Of a stretch of 64,000 bases of DNA, positions 56,521 to 64,000 are shown in pieces. A program made the position numbers and the translations under genes. A model generated the notes under the pieces. The model did not search any database, was not told the origin of the DNA, and worked only from the letters and a program-made list of their open reading frames with translations. Where the stretch lies: contig NZ_MLAQ01000009.1 in assembly GCF_002272895.1 (NCBI RefSeq), forward strand, positions 22,044 to 86,043, in the 5' to 3' direction. Position 1 is the stretch's first letter; the number at the start of each line of letters is the position of its first letter. The stretch comes from Helicobacter sp. 12S02232-10 (GTDB lineage: Bacteria > Campylobacterota > Campylobacteria > Campylobacterales > Helicobacteraceae).

Positions 56521-57569
56521 TGGTTCTTAATCTCACGCAATTTTAAAATCAAATCCATCATTCCAAGTGCAGAGCAAGTCGGGCAACGATAGGAATCAAA
56601 AGGAAAAATACTTTTGCAATTATGGCAGCGGTATTCAAAATCGATACTACCCTTAAAATGCAAGGATTCTAAAGATAGGATACGCAAAACCTCCAACTCA
56701 AAAACATCACATTCTTTTTTATCATTGACATAACCTTTGGCACGATAAATATCTAAAACGCTTTGAGAATCCTTTAAAATTTCAAAAGGTATCTTTTCTT
56801 TTGGGAATTCCCAAAGCAAATCAACGAAATTCCGCGCATTTTTTAAAAAAGCAACTTGTTCCCAAAATAAAGATTGATTATAAGTTTTCAGATAATGAAG
56901 TGCCATTTTTTGAAGCGAAGGAGCTTGTTGTATAAGTGCAATTATTTGGTTTTGCTTTTGACTTAAAGATAAAAAATTCTCATTGATGAGCATCATCAGA
57001 TGTAAGTAGTTCTTATTATCTGTTATTTCATTATTTTTAGAGTCCGATCCAAACTCAAGCTCATCTAAACAATCCAAAACTTCCAAAGCCTTTTTATATT
57101 CGCCCATACTTTCATAAGTACGCATCAAATAAGAAAGAACGCCCGAATTTCTAGGATAACTTTTAAGGACTTCAAGGAATATGTTTTTAGCTCTTTGCAA
57201 AAATCCTGCATTAAAATAAGTGATGCCCAAAGCTTCCAAAATAGGAATCTTATCTTTTGATTCTGAAGTTTTTTCCAACATACTTAGATAAATTTTTATT
57301 GCTTGTTCGCTATCCCCGCTTTTAGCATAAATTTGAGCTAAAAACATTAATGTAGGAGCAGGATTATGAGCGAGGGATAAAAATTCCATCACGCCCTCAT
57401 TCAGACCAGCATATTCATAAGATTTAGCAAGATTTTTCAAAGATTGCGAACGTTTTTTGGAGCGATAGCGATTGCGACTATAATCAGCCAAAGCCACAAT
57501 GGCAATGATGGCAATTAGAATCGTGATCCCAAACAAAGGATCTCTGTAAATAAAAGCAATGTCTCTCAA
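56517..57569 (-). CDS. LapB/YciM-like TPR protein with N-terminal anchor and zinc domain
   Basis: 350 residues. N-terminal membrane anchor FGITILIAIIAIVALADYS, then TPR repeats (AGLNEGVMEFLSLAHNPAPT; KIPILEALGITYFNAGFL), and a C-terminal rubredoxin-like pair CHNCKSIFPFDSYRCPTC. This architecture (helix, TPRs, two CxxC) is that of E. coli LapB, which controls LpxC and LPS synthesis. Whether it does so here is unproven. It starts TTG at 57569 next to the SurA-like stop. Conserved position before rnhA in H. pylori. Confidence 0.83.
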   Translation of the reverse strand: MRDIAFIYRDPLFGITILIAIIAIVALADYSRNRYRSKKRSQSLKNLAKSYEYAGLNEGVMEFLSLAHNPAPTLMFLAQIYAKSGDSEQAIKIYLSMLEKTSESKDKIPILEALGITYFNAGFLQRAKNIFLEVLKSYPRNSGVLSYLMRTYESMGEYKKALEVLDCLDELEFGSDSKNNEITDNKNYLHLMMLINENFLSLSQKQNQIIALIQQAPSLQKMALHYLKTYNQSLFWEQVAFLKNARNFVDLLWEFPKEKIPFEILKDSQSVLDIYRAKGYVNDKKECDVFELEVLRILSLESLHFKGSIDFEYRCHNCKSIFPFDSYRCPTCSALGMMDLILKLREIKNQ

Positions 57570-57570
57570 T

Positions 57571-58434
57571 TTATTCTCTTATGATGTTGATTTTCGCTTT
57601 TACCCTTATTTTTTCAAAATATTCGTCTAAAATTCTATCTTGAGAACCTTCCACTAATTTTTGTGCAATAAAATTCTTGGCCTGTTCAAAAGGAACTTCT
57701 ATATGTCCGATTTTATCTTTGATGAAAAACGATACATAGCTTCCTTCTCCGGCATTCAAAATAGGTGTGAAAGCATTTTTATCGGTTTTTATAAATACTT
57801 GAGCAACCTGAGGATTTAAAGCTTCCAAAGAAATTTTTTCTTCACCTCGATCGACTCCTGAGATTTTCATCATCGGATTCCCAAGTGCCTTTTTAAGGGC
57901 TTCAGGATCTTTTGAAACGTAACGGATTGTTTCAACCTCCTTAGGAATGCTAAACTCTTCTTTGTGCTTATTATAATATTCACGCATTTCTGTCTCCCCT
58001 GCAGTATTGACATTAGAAAGCAAAACATTCCTCAAAAGCTCTTGGGTTTGTATCTGTTCTTTGAGTTCATCCTTATATTTTCCATAATTTATTCCCTGAT
58101 TAATCAATGCACTAACGAAATTATCCCTATCCATTCCATTATGTTTGGCAATATTTTCTATTTCTTCTTCTATTCTTGAATCATCAACATTGATATTAAG
58201 ACGCTTGATTTCTTGAGCCTTAATCCTTTGAGCAATAAGCATATCAATCGCTTTCTTCTTGGAGATCTTTAAATCTTTTTGCGCCTGCTCGATTTGATAA
58301 AGCGTAATAGGATCACCATTAACAGTAATAGCAATCCCCCCGACAATATCATTCTTATTGGTCTTGACAGGAGTGTCAGCAAATAAAAAGACAAAAGTGC
58401 TAAATATAAAAAAACCGAAAAAAAACTTTCCCAA
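57571..58434 (-). CDS. SurA-like periplasmic chaperone / peptidyl-prolyl isomerase domain protein
   Basis: 287 residues. Signal peptide FFFGFFIFSTFVFLFA, then a SurA N-terminal-like domain (GGIAITVNGDPITLYQIEQAQ; DMLIAQRIKAQEI) followed by a parvulin-like or degraded PPIase section (EVETIRYVSKDPEALKKALG...). Such proteins assist folding of outer membrane proteins, which are numerous in this window. The start is TTG at 58434 with AAGGGG upstream. First gene of the run LapB-like, rnhA, rnc, aroC. Confidence 0.85.
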   Translation of the reverse strand: MGKFFFGFFIFSTFVFLFADTPVKTNKNDIVGGIAITVNGDPITLYQIEQAQKDLKISKKKAIDMLIAQRIKAQEIKRLNINVDDSRIEEEIENIAKHNGMDRDNFVSALINQGINYGKYKDELKEQIQTQELLRNVLLSNVNTAGETEMREYYNKHKEEFSIPKEVETIRYVSKDPEALKKALGNPMMKISGVDRGEEKISLEALNPQVAQVFIKTDKNAFTPILNAGEGSYVSFFIKDKIGHIEVPFEQAKNFIAQKLVEGSQDRILDEYFEKIRVKAKINIIRE

Positions 58435-58500
58435 AATACCCCTTTTAAATATTTTATTTTAACATTAAAAAGCTATATTTAGAATACAGAATTTTTCAGA

Positions 58501-58506
58501 TACAAT
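58501..58506 (+). promoter_or_regulatory. -10 box of the MFS exporter gene
   Basis: TACAAT, 38 nt before the ATG at 58545, in the divergent gap to the SurA-like gene. Confidence 0.4.
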
Positions 58507-58544
58507 CCCAAACTTAAAATAAAAACAACCCATCGGATAATAAT

Positions 58545-59708
58545 ATGAAACTTGATTCTTCCAATAAGGCCATTTTAGCCTTAGCCTTAAGCTCTTTTTG
58601 TATGGGTGTAACCGAATTTATCGTAGCAGGTATTTTGCCCGACATCGCCAAATACTTTCACACTACCCAACCTACTGCCGGCTGGTTGGTAACTTTATAT
58701 GCGATCGGAGTGGTAATCGGCGCTCCACTCCTTACCATTCCATTAAGCCATCTAAATCGCAAACAACAACTTTTGATCAATCTGGGTATTTTTGCGCTTG
58801 CTAATCTTCTCATTGCCTTAAGCAATAATTTTTATACTACGCTTTTAGCAAGGTTAGTAGCAGGTTTTATGCACGGTGTATTTTTTGTAATCGCCACAAT
58901 CACTGCCGTAAAAGTCGCCAAAGAGGGAAAACAAAGCCAAGCTTTAAGTATTATGGTATCAGGGCTTACAGTGGCTTTGGTAACAGGCGTACCTCTAGGA
59001 ACTTTTATAGGACAGATATTTGGATTTCAAGCTGTATTTTTTCTGATTTTTATTCTTACAAGCATAGCTTTTATAAGCGTCTTGATAATTATGCCAAACA
59101 ACTTAGCAGGTTCGCCCACAAAAATAAAACACCTTTTCCTTGCACTCAAAGTCCCGCCTTTACTCAAAGCTTATGCAATCACCATATGCACTTGTGGCGC
59201 AGCTTTCGTTCTTTATACTTACATTGCAGATATGCTACTTAATATTAGTGGTTTTGATAAAAAAATGATCGGATTTATTTTGCTTTTATATGGAATCTGT
59301 GCAATCATCGGGAATCTTTTCGGGGGCAAACTGACAGATTCAAAAGGCTCTATTATGGCGTTGCGCATTATTTTATTCGGGCAAGTAATCGTTTATGCAC
59401 TTGTAAGCTTGAGTGCTTATTGGCAAACAGCCGTCATTATCAATTTATGCGTAATGGGTTTTTTTGCTTTTGCAGGTATTTCTCCTCTCAAAACTTTTGC
59501 AATGATGAGCGCCCAAAAATACACTCCCGATTTTATGGACAGCTCAATCAGTATTAATGAAGCCTCCTTTAATGTCGGCATTGCCTTAGCCTCTTTTATC
59601 GGGGGAGTTGTATTTGCACATTTTGGAATTGTTTTTAATCCTATCTTTGCAACACTTTTTGCCTTGCCTGGACTCATCATAGTCCTTAAAAGTCCAAGAA
59701 CTATTTAA
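58545..59708 (+). CDS. MFS efflux transporter, DHA1 (AraJ/YdhP-like)
   Basis: 387-residue inner-membrane transporter with 12 predicted helices. N-terminal LSSFCMGVTEFIVAGILPDIA and LYAIGVVIGAPLLTIPLSHL match the sugar/drug-efflux DHA1 group (AraJ, YdhP, NepI). The cargo is unknown. It is 9 nt upstream of rmuC and both are on the plus strand, so they share a transcript, though no functional link is evident. Confidence 0.87.
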   Translation: MKLDSSNKAILALALSSFCMGVTEFIVAGILPDIAKYFHTTQPTAGWLVTLYAIGVVIGAPLLTIPLSHLNRKQQLLINLGIFALANLLIALSNNFYTTLLARLVAGFMHGVFFVIATITAVKVAKEGKQSQALSIMVSGLTVALVTGVPLGTFIGQIFGFQAVFFLIFILTSIAFISVLIIMPNNLAGSPTKIKHLFLALKVPPLLKAYAITICTCGAAFVLYTYIADMLLNISGFDKKMIGFILLLYGICAIIGNLFGGKLTDSKGSIMALRIILFGQVIVYALVSLSAYWQTAVIINLCVMGFFAFAGISPLKTFAMMSAQKYTPDFMDSSISINEASFNVGIALASFIGGVVFAHFGIVFNPIFATLFALPGLIIVLKSPRTI

Positions 59709-59717
59709 AGGAATATT

Positions 59718-60959
59718 TTGTCAATACTTTTTATCTCATCTATTTTTTTATTCATCCTTACTTTGCTTTTGGTGTTTTATGTTTTCAGTCTCAAAATGAG
59801 ATTGATTGGACTCAAAAACGATTTTTCTAATCAAAAAGAATATTGGCAAAATACACTTATCAACGAACAAGAAAAAGCGCAAACACAAAAAGAATATTAT
59901 GAAAAGCGTCTTATTGATGAGAATGAAAAATTCCAATCCCTTAAAAGGGATCTTCAAGACACTGAAAAAATCAAAAAGGAACTTAAACTTGAATTTGAAA
60001 ATCTGAGTCAAAAAATCCTCGAAAACAAAACTCAAGATTTCTATAATTCCCAAACAAAAACTCTTGCTCCTCTTCAAAAAGAAATCAAGGATTTCAAAGA
60101 CGCTTTTGAAATCTTAAAAAATGAACAAACAAAAGAAAGAGTAAGCTTAATCACAGAAATCAAGCTTCTCAAAGAACTCAATGAAACCATCTCCAAAGAA
60201 GCTTCCAATCTTACCAAAGCTCTTAAGGGTGAGAGTAAAACACGCGGGAATTGGGGAGAAATGATTTTAGAATCAATGTTGGAAAAAAATGGGTTTATAG
60301 AAGGACAAAACTATCGCAAACAGGTTGATTTTATCGATGAAGCTTCAGGCAAACACTTCCAACCCGATATCATCATCAATCTTCCTGATGATAGAATAAT
60401 CGTCATAGATTCCAAGCTTAATTTGAATGCTTATGATGCTTTGGTTGCTTCTGAAACAAAAGAAGAAGCCGATAAAAACATCAAGAATCTTTTGGCAAAT
60501 ATCTATACTCACTTTAATGAACTTGGGAAGAAAAAATACCATCTGCTCACTGATGGCAAAAGTCCTGATTTTACAATTATGTTTATCCCTATTGAGGGGG
60601 CTTTCATTGAAGCAATGCGTGCAGATGCCGAACTTTTTAACAAAGCTTATAATCTCAGAATTGTTATCACTTCTCCAAGCACCTTAATGTCTATTTTAAT
60701 GACCATAGCCAACCTTTGGAAAAACGAACAAATTGACAAAGATTATCGCAGTATTATTGCCAAACTTGAAGCTCTCAAAGAAAAAATGACTACTTTTTGT
60801 GGTTATATGGATGAGATAGGCAAAGGCATTCAGACACTCCAAAATCGATACGATACTGCCAATAAATCCCTGCAAACAGGAAGTAGAGGAACTATTATGG
60901 ATAGAATTAAAAAAATTCAAGATTCAAAAAGTCTTAGTTACGAAGAAGAATCAAAATAG
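59718..60959 (+). CDS. rmuC: RmuC family DNA recombination protein
   Basis: 413 residues. N-terminal transmembrane helix (ILFISSIFLFILTLLLVFYVF), a long coiled coil (about residues 30-170), then the RmuC nuclease-like core with GNWGEMILESMLEKNGFIEGQNY and PDIIINLPDDRIIVIDSKLNLNAYDAL (PD-(D/E)xK-like). RmuC limits inversions at short inverted repeats in E. coli. Start is TTG with AAAGGAA upstream. It converges on the next OMP with a 9-nt overlap of coding ends. Confidence 0.92.
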   Translation: MSILFISSIFLFILTLLLVFYVFSLKMRLIGLKNDFSNQKEYWQNTLINEQEKAQTQKEYYEKRLIDENEKFQSLKRDLQDTEKIKKELKLEFENLSQKILENKTQDFYNSQTKTLAPLQKEIKDFKDAFEILKNEQTKERVSLITEIKLLKELNETISKEASNLTKALKGESKTRGNWGEMILESMLEKNGFIEGQNYRKQVDFIDEASGKHFQPDIIINLPDDRIIVIDSKLNLNAYDALVASETKEEADKNIKNLLANIYTHFNELGKKKYHLLTDGKSPDFTIMFIPIEGAFIEAMRADAELFNKAYNLRIVITSPSTLMSILMTIANLWKNEQIDKDYRSIIAKLEALKEKMTTFCGYMDEIGKGIQTLQNRYDTANKSLQTGSRGTIMDRIKKIQDSKSLSYEEESK

Positions 60960-61808
60960 ATAAGTGTAGCTGATATGCATTTCCCTTGTGCGAGAAATAT
61001 CAAAATTTTGTCGCACAAGCTGTTGCTTCCACGGATCAGAATCACCAAAATCATACCAATTTTGTGCATTTAGCGTATAATAAGGTATTTTCATCCCAAT
61101 ATTGATACGATTATGGCTACCCAAATAGATGGAACCTCCGATATTAGCAAAAAATCCACTACCTGAGGCAAAAAATTTATCATTTTTTTTGGCAGCATTA
61201 TTCTCCCAAGAATTACTCCTCAACATTGCATACTCAACTCCCCCACCGGCATAGACACCAATTTTAAAAAATGGCATTTTGCTCCAAAATAATTTTCTTA
61301 TCAAAATATCTAACGGAAGATTGACAAAAAAATCAAGATTAACTCCATAAGTCATCCAAATGCCATTATTAAAAAGTTCATTTTGGGGAGCAGGCACCGG
61401 TTTCATAGGAACTTTCTCTATAATAGGGCTACCATCTGGTTTAAATCCCGTAATGGTAGTAAATTCCTTATTCTTACCATCTTGCTCGCTACTACTTATC
61501 AATCCCCCTAAAGAAACAGTAGCATACTCTGCACTTGCATAAACCCGCAATCCTGTAATATAATATTTATCAAAAAAAACTTCATCTCCAATGGATGCTT
61601 CAAAAGAAATGCCTTTTTTTCCAGCATAACTCCCGCTTGTTTTATTTCCTATGCAAGTCCCACCCGCACAACTGCTGTTATCTTTTGTCGTTTGTTGCCA
61701 AAAATCAGTTTTATAGCTGGCTCCTGTTCCGACTCCAAAACTCGTAAATAGATTATTTTGCACAGCAAAAAGAGGTAAAATCATTACACATAAAAATAAG
61801 TATCGCAT
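60951..61808 (-). CDS. Outer membrane beta-barrel protein
   Basis: 285 residues. Signal peptide MRYLFLCVMILPLFAV, then NLFTSFGVGTGASYKTDFWQ, an extracellular loop with paired cysteines (CAGGTC), GISFEASIGDEVFFDKYYITGLRVYASAEYA, and barrel end MHISYTYLF. Typical Helicobacter OMP; no ligand can be named. It follows the dihydrouridine synthase by 18 nt on the same strand. Confidence 0.85.
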   Translation of the reverse strand: MRYLFLCVMILPLFAVQNNLFTSFGVGTGASYKTDFWQQTTKDNSSCAGGTCIGNKTSGSYAGKKGISFEASIGDEVFFDKYYITGLRVYASAEYATVSLGGLISSSEQDGKNKEFTTITGFKPDGSPIIEKVPMKPVPAPQNELFNNGIWMTYGVNLDFFVNLPLDILIRKLFWSKMPFFKIGVYAGGGVEYAMLRSNSWENNAAKKNDKFFASGSGFFANIGGSIYLGSHNRINIGMKIPYYTLNAQNWYDFGDSDPWKQQLVRQNFDISRTREMHISYTYLF

Positions 61809-61826
61809 TTTAACCTTTCTTCATCG

Positions 61827-62816
61827 CTATACGCTTTTTTTATTTAATTCCACCAACAAGGGCAAATTGTTTGCAATAATGCTTTCATCAAAAAACTCCA
61901 TAATGCTTTCTCTCATTTCTTTGGGAGAAAGCATTGCATTCACTTTAGTTCGAAACTCACTTGCCCCACTATGCCCTTTGGCATAAGCGTGTAAATTTTT
62001 TCGAAACATCACAACTCCTCTGTCCCCATAAAAATCTACCATAGCATCAAAATGTTCTAACACAAGTTCCTTTTTAAGTATAGCAGGAAGTTCTGATGTG
62101 TTATTTTTTATCTGCCAAAATATCCACGGAGCGGTCAAAGCTGCTCTGCCTATCATTACGCCATTTGCCCCTGTAAATTCTAAAACCTGTTTCGCTTTTT
62201 GAACATCTGTGATCTCGCCATTAGCAATCAAGGGAACATTTAGGATTTGTTTCATTTTTCGAATGCTTTCATAATCAATCTTATCTTTTTTATACCCATC
62301 GTTTCTTGTGCGACCATGGACGACGACGAAGTCTATAGGAGCATCATTGAGGGCATAAGCGATCTCAAGAGGAATTTTTTTATCAAAACCAAGTCTAACT
62401 TTTACGCTTGTATAGGGCTTATTGGTATTTTCTTTGATAATTTTTAAAATCTTCACCAAATGTTCCAAATCCTTCAAAAGACCGCTACCATTGCCGTGAT
62501 TGGCAACTTTTGGAGCAGGACAACCACAATTAAAATCAATAATATCGATCCCTTGTATTTGATTGAGCAATACAACTGCTTTTTTAACGATCTCTTCCTT
62601 AGAACCTGCAATCTGTACAGAATAGGGATTTTCATCAGGAGATTTTTCAATCATTTGCTGTGTTTTTTTATTGGCATAGACAAGAGCATGCGAACTAACC
62701 ATCTCGCTCACGGTAATATCAACACCAAATTTTTTCACCACACTTCTAAAAGGAAGATCGGTATAGCCCGCCAAGGGTGCGAGCATAAGCAAATTATTAT
62801 TAAAATCTATCCCCAT
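61827..62816 (-). CDS. tRNA-dihydrouridine synthase (DusB-like)
   Basis: FMN-dependent enzyme that reduces uridines in the tRNA D-loop. 329 residues. Seen: MLAPLAGYTDLPFRSVV, the catalytic cysteine in DFNCGCPAPKVANHGNGSGLLKD, the phosphate-binding KVRLGFD and HGRTR segments, PLIANGEITD and GVMIGRAAL. The DusB group is favoured by DxNxGCP...K and the C-terminal segment. -10 TATAAT at 62846-62841. Confidence 0.92.
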   Translation of the reverse strand: MGIDFNNNLLMLAPLAGYTDLPFRSVVKKFGVDITVSEMVSSHALVYANKKTQQMIEKSPDENPYSVQIAGSKEEIVKKAVVLLNQIQGIDIIDFNCGCPAPKVANHGNGSGLLKDLEHLVKILKIIKENTNKPYTSVKVRLGFDKKIPLEIAYALNDAPIDFVVVHGRTRNDGYKKDKIDYESIRKMKQILNVPLIANGEITDVQKAKQVLEFTGANGVMIGRAALTAPWIFWQIKNNTSELPAILKKELVLEHFDAMVDFYGDRGVVMFRKNLHAYAKGHSGASEFRTKVNAMLSPKEMRESIMEFFDESIIANNLPLLVELNKKSV

Positions 62817-62840
62817 TCGCCGCCTTTTTTATCTGCGAGA

Positions 62841-62846
62841 ATTATA
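62841..62846 (-). promoter_or_regulatory. -10 box of the dus-OMP pair
   Basis: TATAAT on the minus strand, 24 nt upstream of the dus start codon. Confidence 0.5.
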
Positions 62847-62861
62847 GCATATTTGAATTCT

Positions 62862-63125
62862 GTGAAAAAATCAGATTTTTTGGAAACAAAAATAAAAGAC
62901 TTAAAATTAAATTTATCTACTGAATATATTATAGAAAGAATATGGTAAATATCTGCCACATTATTAAAGAACCTCTTATTGATAACAAAGGAGTAATTGG
63001 AAAATAGGTAGCGACACTAATTGCCAACTTACACCTACGAACATTTTATGACCTTTTACTTTGACAAAAATCTTAATGAAAAAATGTGATTTAGAATCCT
63101 CTAAAACAAAACATTTCATTCCTTG
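62862..63125 (+). other. Region with broken coding-like frames (possible gene remnant)
   Basis: Plus-strand frames VKKSDFLETKIKDLKLN... to 62948, then MVNICHIIKEPLIDNKGVIGK to a TAG, then VATLIANLHLRTFYDLLL in the same frame, look coding but are interrupted by a frame change and two stops. They end before a strong plus-strand terminator. No family recognised. Otherwise this 393-nt gap holds only the dus promoter. Confidence 0.3.
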
Positions 63126-63149
63126 ATAGGGCTTTATACCCTATTTTTT
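63126..63149 (+). terminator. Orphan Rho-independent terminator (plus strand)
   Basis: ATAGGG-CTTTATA-CCCTAT stem followed by TTTTT. It is oriented for plus-strand transcripts, yet the nearest intact plus-strand gene, rmuC, ends more than 2 kb away. Suggests a small RNA or a decayed gene upstream. Confidence 0.6.
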
Positions 63150-63209
63150 GAAAATGCTTCGAATTTTATTTTTTTATCCTTTGTTATTTTTAAATATTGA
63201 TTAAAACCA

Positions 63210-64000
63210 CTAAAACCTGTAGGCATAATTAAAGGTCAGATAGGAATGTGAAAGCAATGTTTGATCTATATAACTGTTATCAATGGTAGTTCTCACATCT
63301 TTGCTTGAAGACCCCCCGCCTCTCCACATCAATTCAAACTGATGGTTCGTATTATAGCTATAATGCAAGCCGATCACACCATAAAAAAATCCTGAATAAA
63401 TAGAATTTAAATTCTTATTTGTATTTGTCTTTCCACCAAAATACATATCCTCCTGATATCCCACTCCCACATTGAGTCCCAAAGTGTGCTTGCCTCTTTC
63501 TAAAAAATCCCATAGATATTTTACATCAAGCCCAATCTTGACAGGAATATAAGAAATTGTTGCTTTTTCGTCTCCTATAGGTGTATTTAAAGTAAAATCC
63601 CAACTATTTCCAAATCCCGAATAGAGATGCCCTGAAACCTTGATACCGTGTCTTTGACTCTGTCCAAAATAATGTTGGTAAGCTCCCATCAAGCCTAAAT
63701 CAAAAGTAGTGGCAGTAACAGCTACAGCACTAAAGTCAGATGGATGTATGACATTATTTACACCCCCCAAATTTCCCTCAATCCCCACTGAAAAACCATT
63801 TTTCGAATTTTGTTTTGCATTTTTAGATTGATTTGCTTTATCTGCTTTATCGTTTTGATTTTGATTTGTTATGCCTGCTTGAAGTTCTTTTTGCTTTTGT
63901 TTTAATTCTAAAAGCTTATTTTCTTTTTCAAGTTTTTGGATTTGTTCATCAATATCATCTGCATATAGACTATTTGAAATTAAAAAAATACTCATTGCAC
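63210..64000 (-). CDS. Outer membrane beta-barrel protein (start probably beyond right edge)
   Basis: At least 261 residues. The last internal ATG (63995) gives MSIFLISNSLYADDIDEQIQ, which is only the hydrophobic end of a signal peptide, so the real start likely lies right of the window. After cleavage follows a coiled-coil of K, E, Q (LEKENKLLELKQKQKELQAG) and a charged linker with KADKANQSKN, then a barrel (GFSVGIEGNLGGVNN; HGIKVSGHLYSGFGNSW) ending SYLTFNYAYRF. An N-terminal coiled coil of this sort occurs in several Helicobacter surface proteins. Specific function unknown. Confidence 0.82.
   Translation of the reverse strand, partial: AMSIFLISNSLYADDIDEQIQKLEKENKLLELKQKQKELQAGITNQNQNDKADKANQSKNAKQNSKNGFSVGIEGNLGGVNNVIHPSDFSAVAVTATTFDLGLMGAYQHYFGQSQRHGIKVSGHLYSGFGNSWDFTLNTPIGDEKATISYIPVKIGLDVKYLWDFLERGKHTLGLNVGVGYQEDMYFGGKTNTNKNLNSIYSGFFYGVIGLHYSYNTNHQFELMWRGGGSSSKDVRTTIDNSYIDQTLLSHSYLTFNYAYRF

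Noticed and set aside
62460..62948. 162-codon plus-strand frame opposite the dihydrouridine synthase
   Set aside because: Mostly antisense to a well-supported gene and without family features; only its last about 28 codons outside dus look coding and are treated as a remnant.

Overview
The window is an AT-rich piece of a Helicobacter chromosome. Marker genes support this: a ureABIEFGH urease cluster with UreA as the fused small subunit, a flaA-type flagellin with a sigma-28 promoter, gamma-glutamyltranspeptidase, Helicobacter-type outer membrane beta-barrels, and gene orders known from H. pylori (ruvA / FapA-like / murJ / cysS; glpC-like / hemN / UPF0763 / aroC / rnc / rnhA / LapB-like / SurA-like; flaA near magIII). 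The UreI channel has very short periplasmic loops without the histidines linked to acid gating, and UreA lacks the H. pylori C-terminal tail. Both features fit a species other than H. pylori, perhaps a non-gastric (enterohepatic) one. No rRNA, tRNA, IS element, prophage or CRISPR array was recognised.

Layout. 1-5 kb: dnaX (cut by the left edge, minus strand), ggt, two tandem paralogous outer membrane proteins, of which the distal one carries a G10 tract in its signal-peptide region, and a YbhB/PEBP protein. 5.5-14.9 kb: cysS, murJ, a FapA/DUF342 gene, ruvA, a DUF417 membrane protein, uvrA, and a small ORF coupled to uvrA that has an in-frame stop. 14.9-26 kb: methyltransferase plus TonB-dependent receptor, serine transporter and serine dehydratase, a periplasmic catalase-like protein, a second TonB-dependent receptor and an SNF-family sodium symporter. 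26-29.3 kb: an operon of tartrate/D-malate-type dehydrogenase, MFS anion transporter and asparaginase. 29.6-37.4 kb: htpG diverging from ureABIEFGH. 37.7-43.6 kb: metE-metF, a small lipoprotein with Fur-like sites upstream, hemE and a DctA-type symporter. 43.6-49.8 kb: flaA followed by a tightly overlapping run of TPR-glycosyltransferase, magIII, pepD, an outer membrane protein and a tetraheme cytochrome. 50-58.4 kb: the conserved glpC-like to SurA-like block with argF inserted. 58.5-64 kb: an MFS exporter, rmuC, an outer membrane protein, a dihydrouridine synthase, a region with an orphan terminator, and a last outer membrane protein cut by the right edge.

Main inference: nickel supply and nickel use appear linked here. 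Both TonB-dependent receptors have an inverted repeat just downstream of their predicted -10 boxes that matches the spacing and most bases of the H. pylori NikR operator (TATWATT-N11-AATWATA). A weaker match lies upstream of ureA. If correct, the receptors are nickel-repressed nickel or metallophore importers that feed the urease, and the methyltransferase downstream of one of them is a candidate partner. Other points of interest are the phase-variable outer membrane protein with two out-of-register start codons, an RBS-occluding hairpin between flaA and the TPR-glycosyltransferase, and the unusual organic acid/asparaginase operon.
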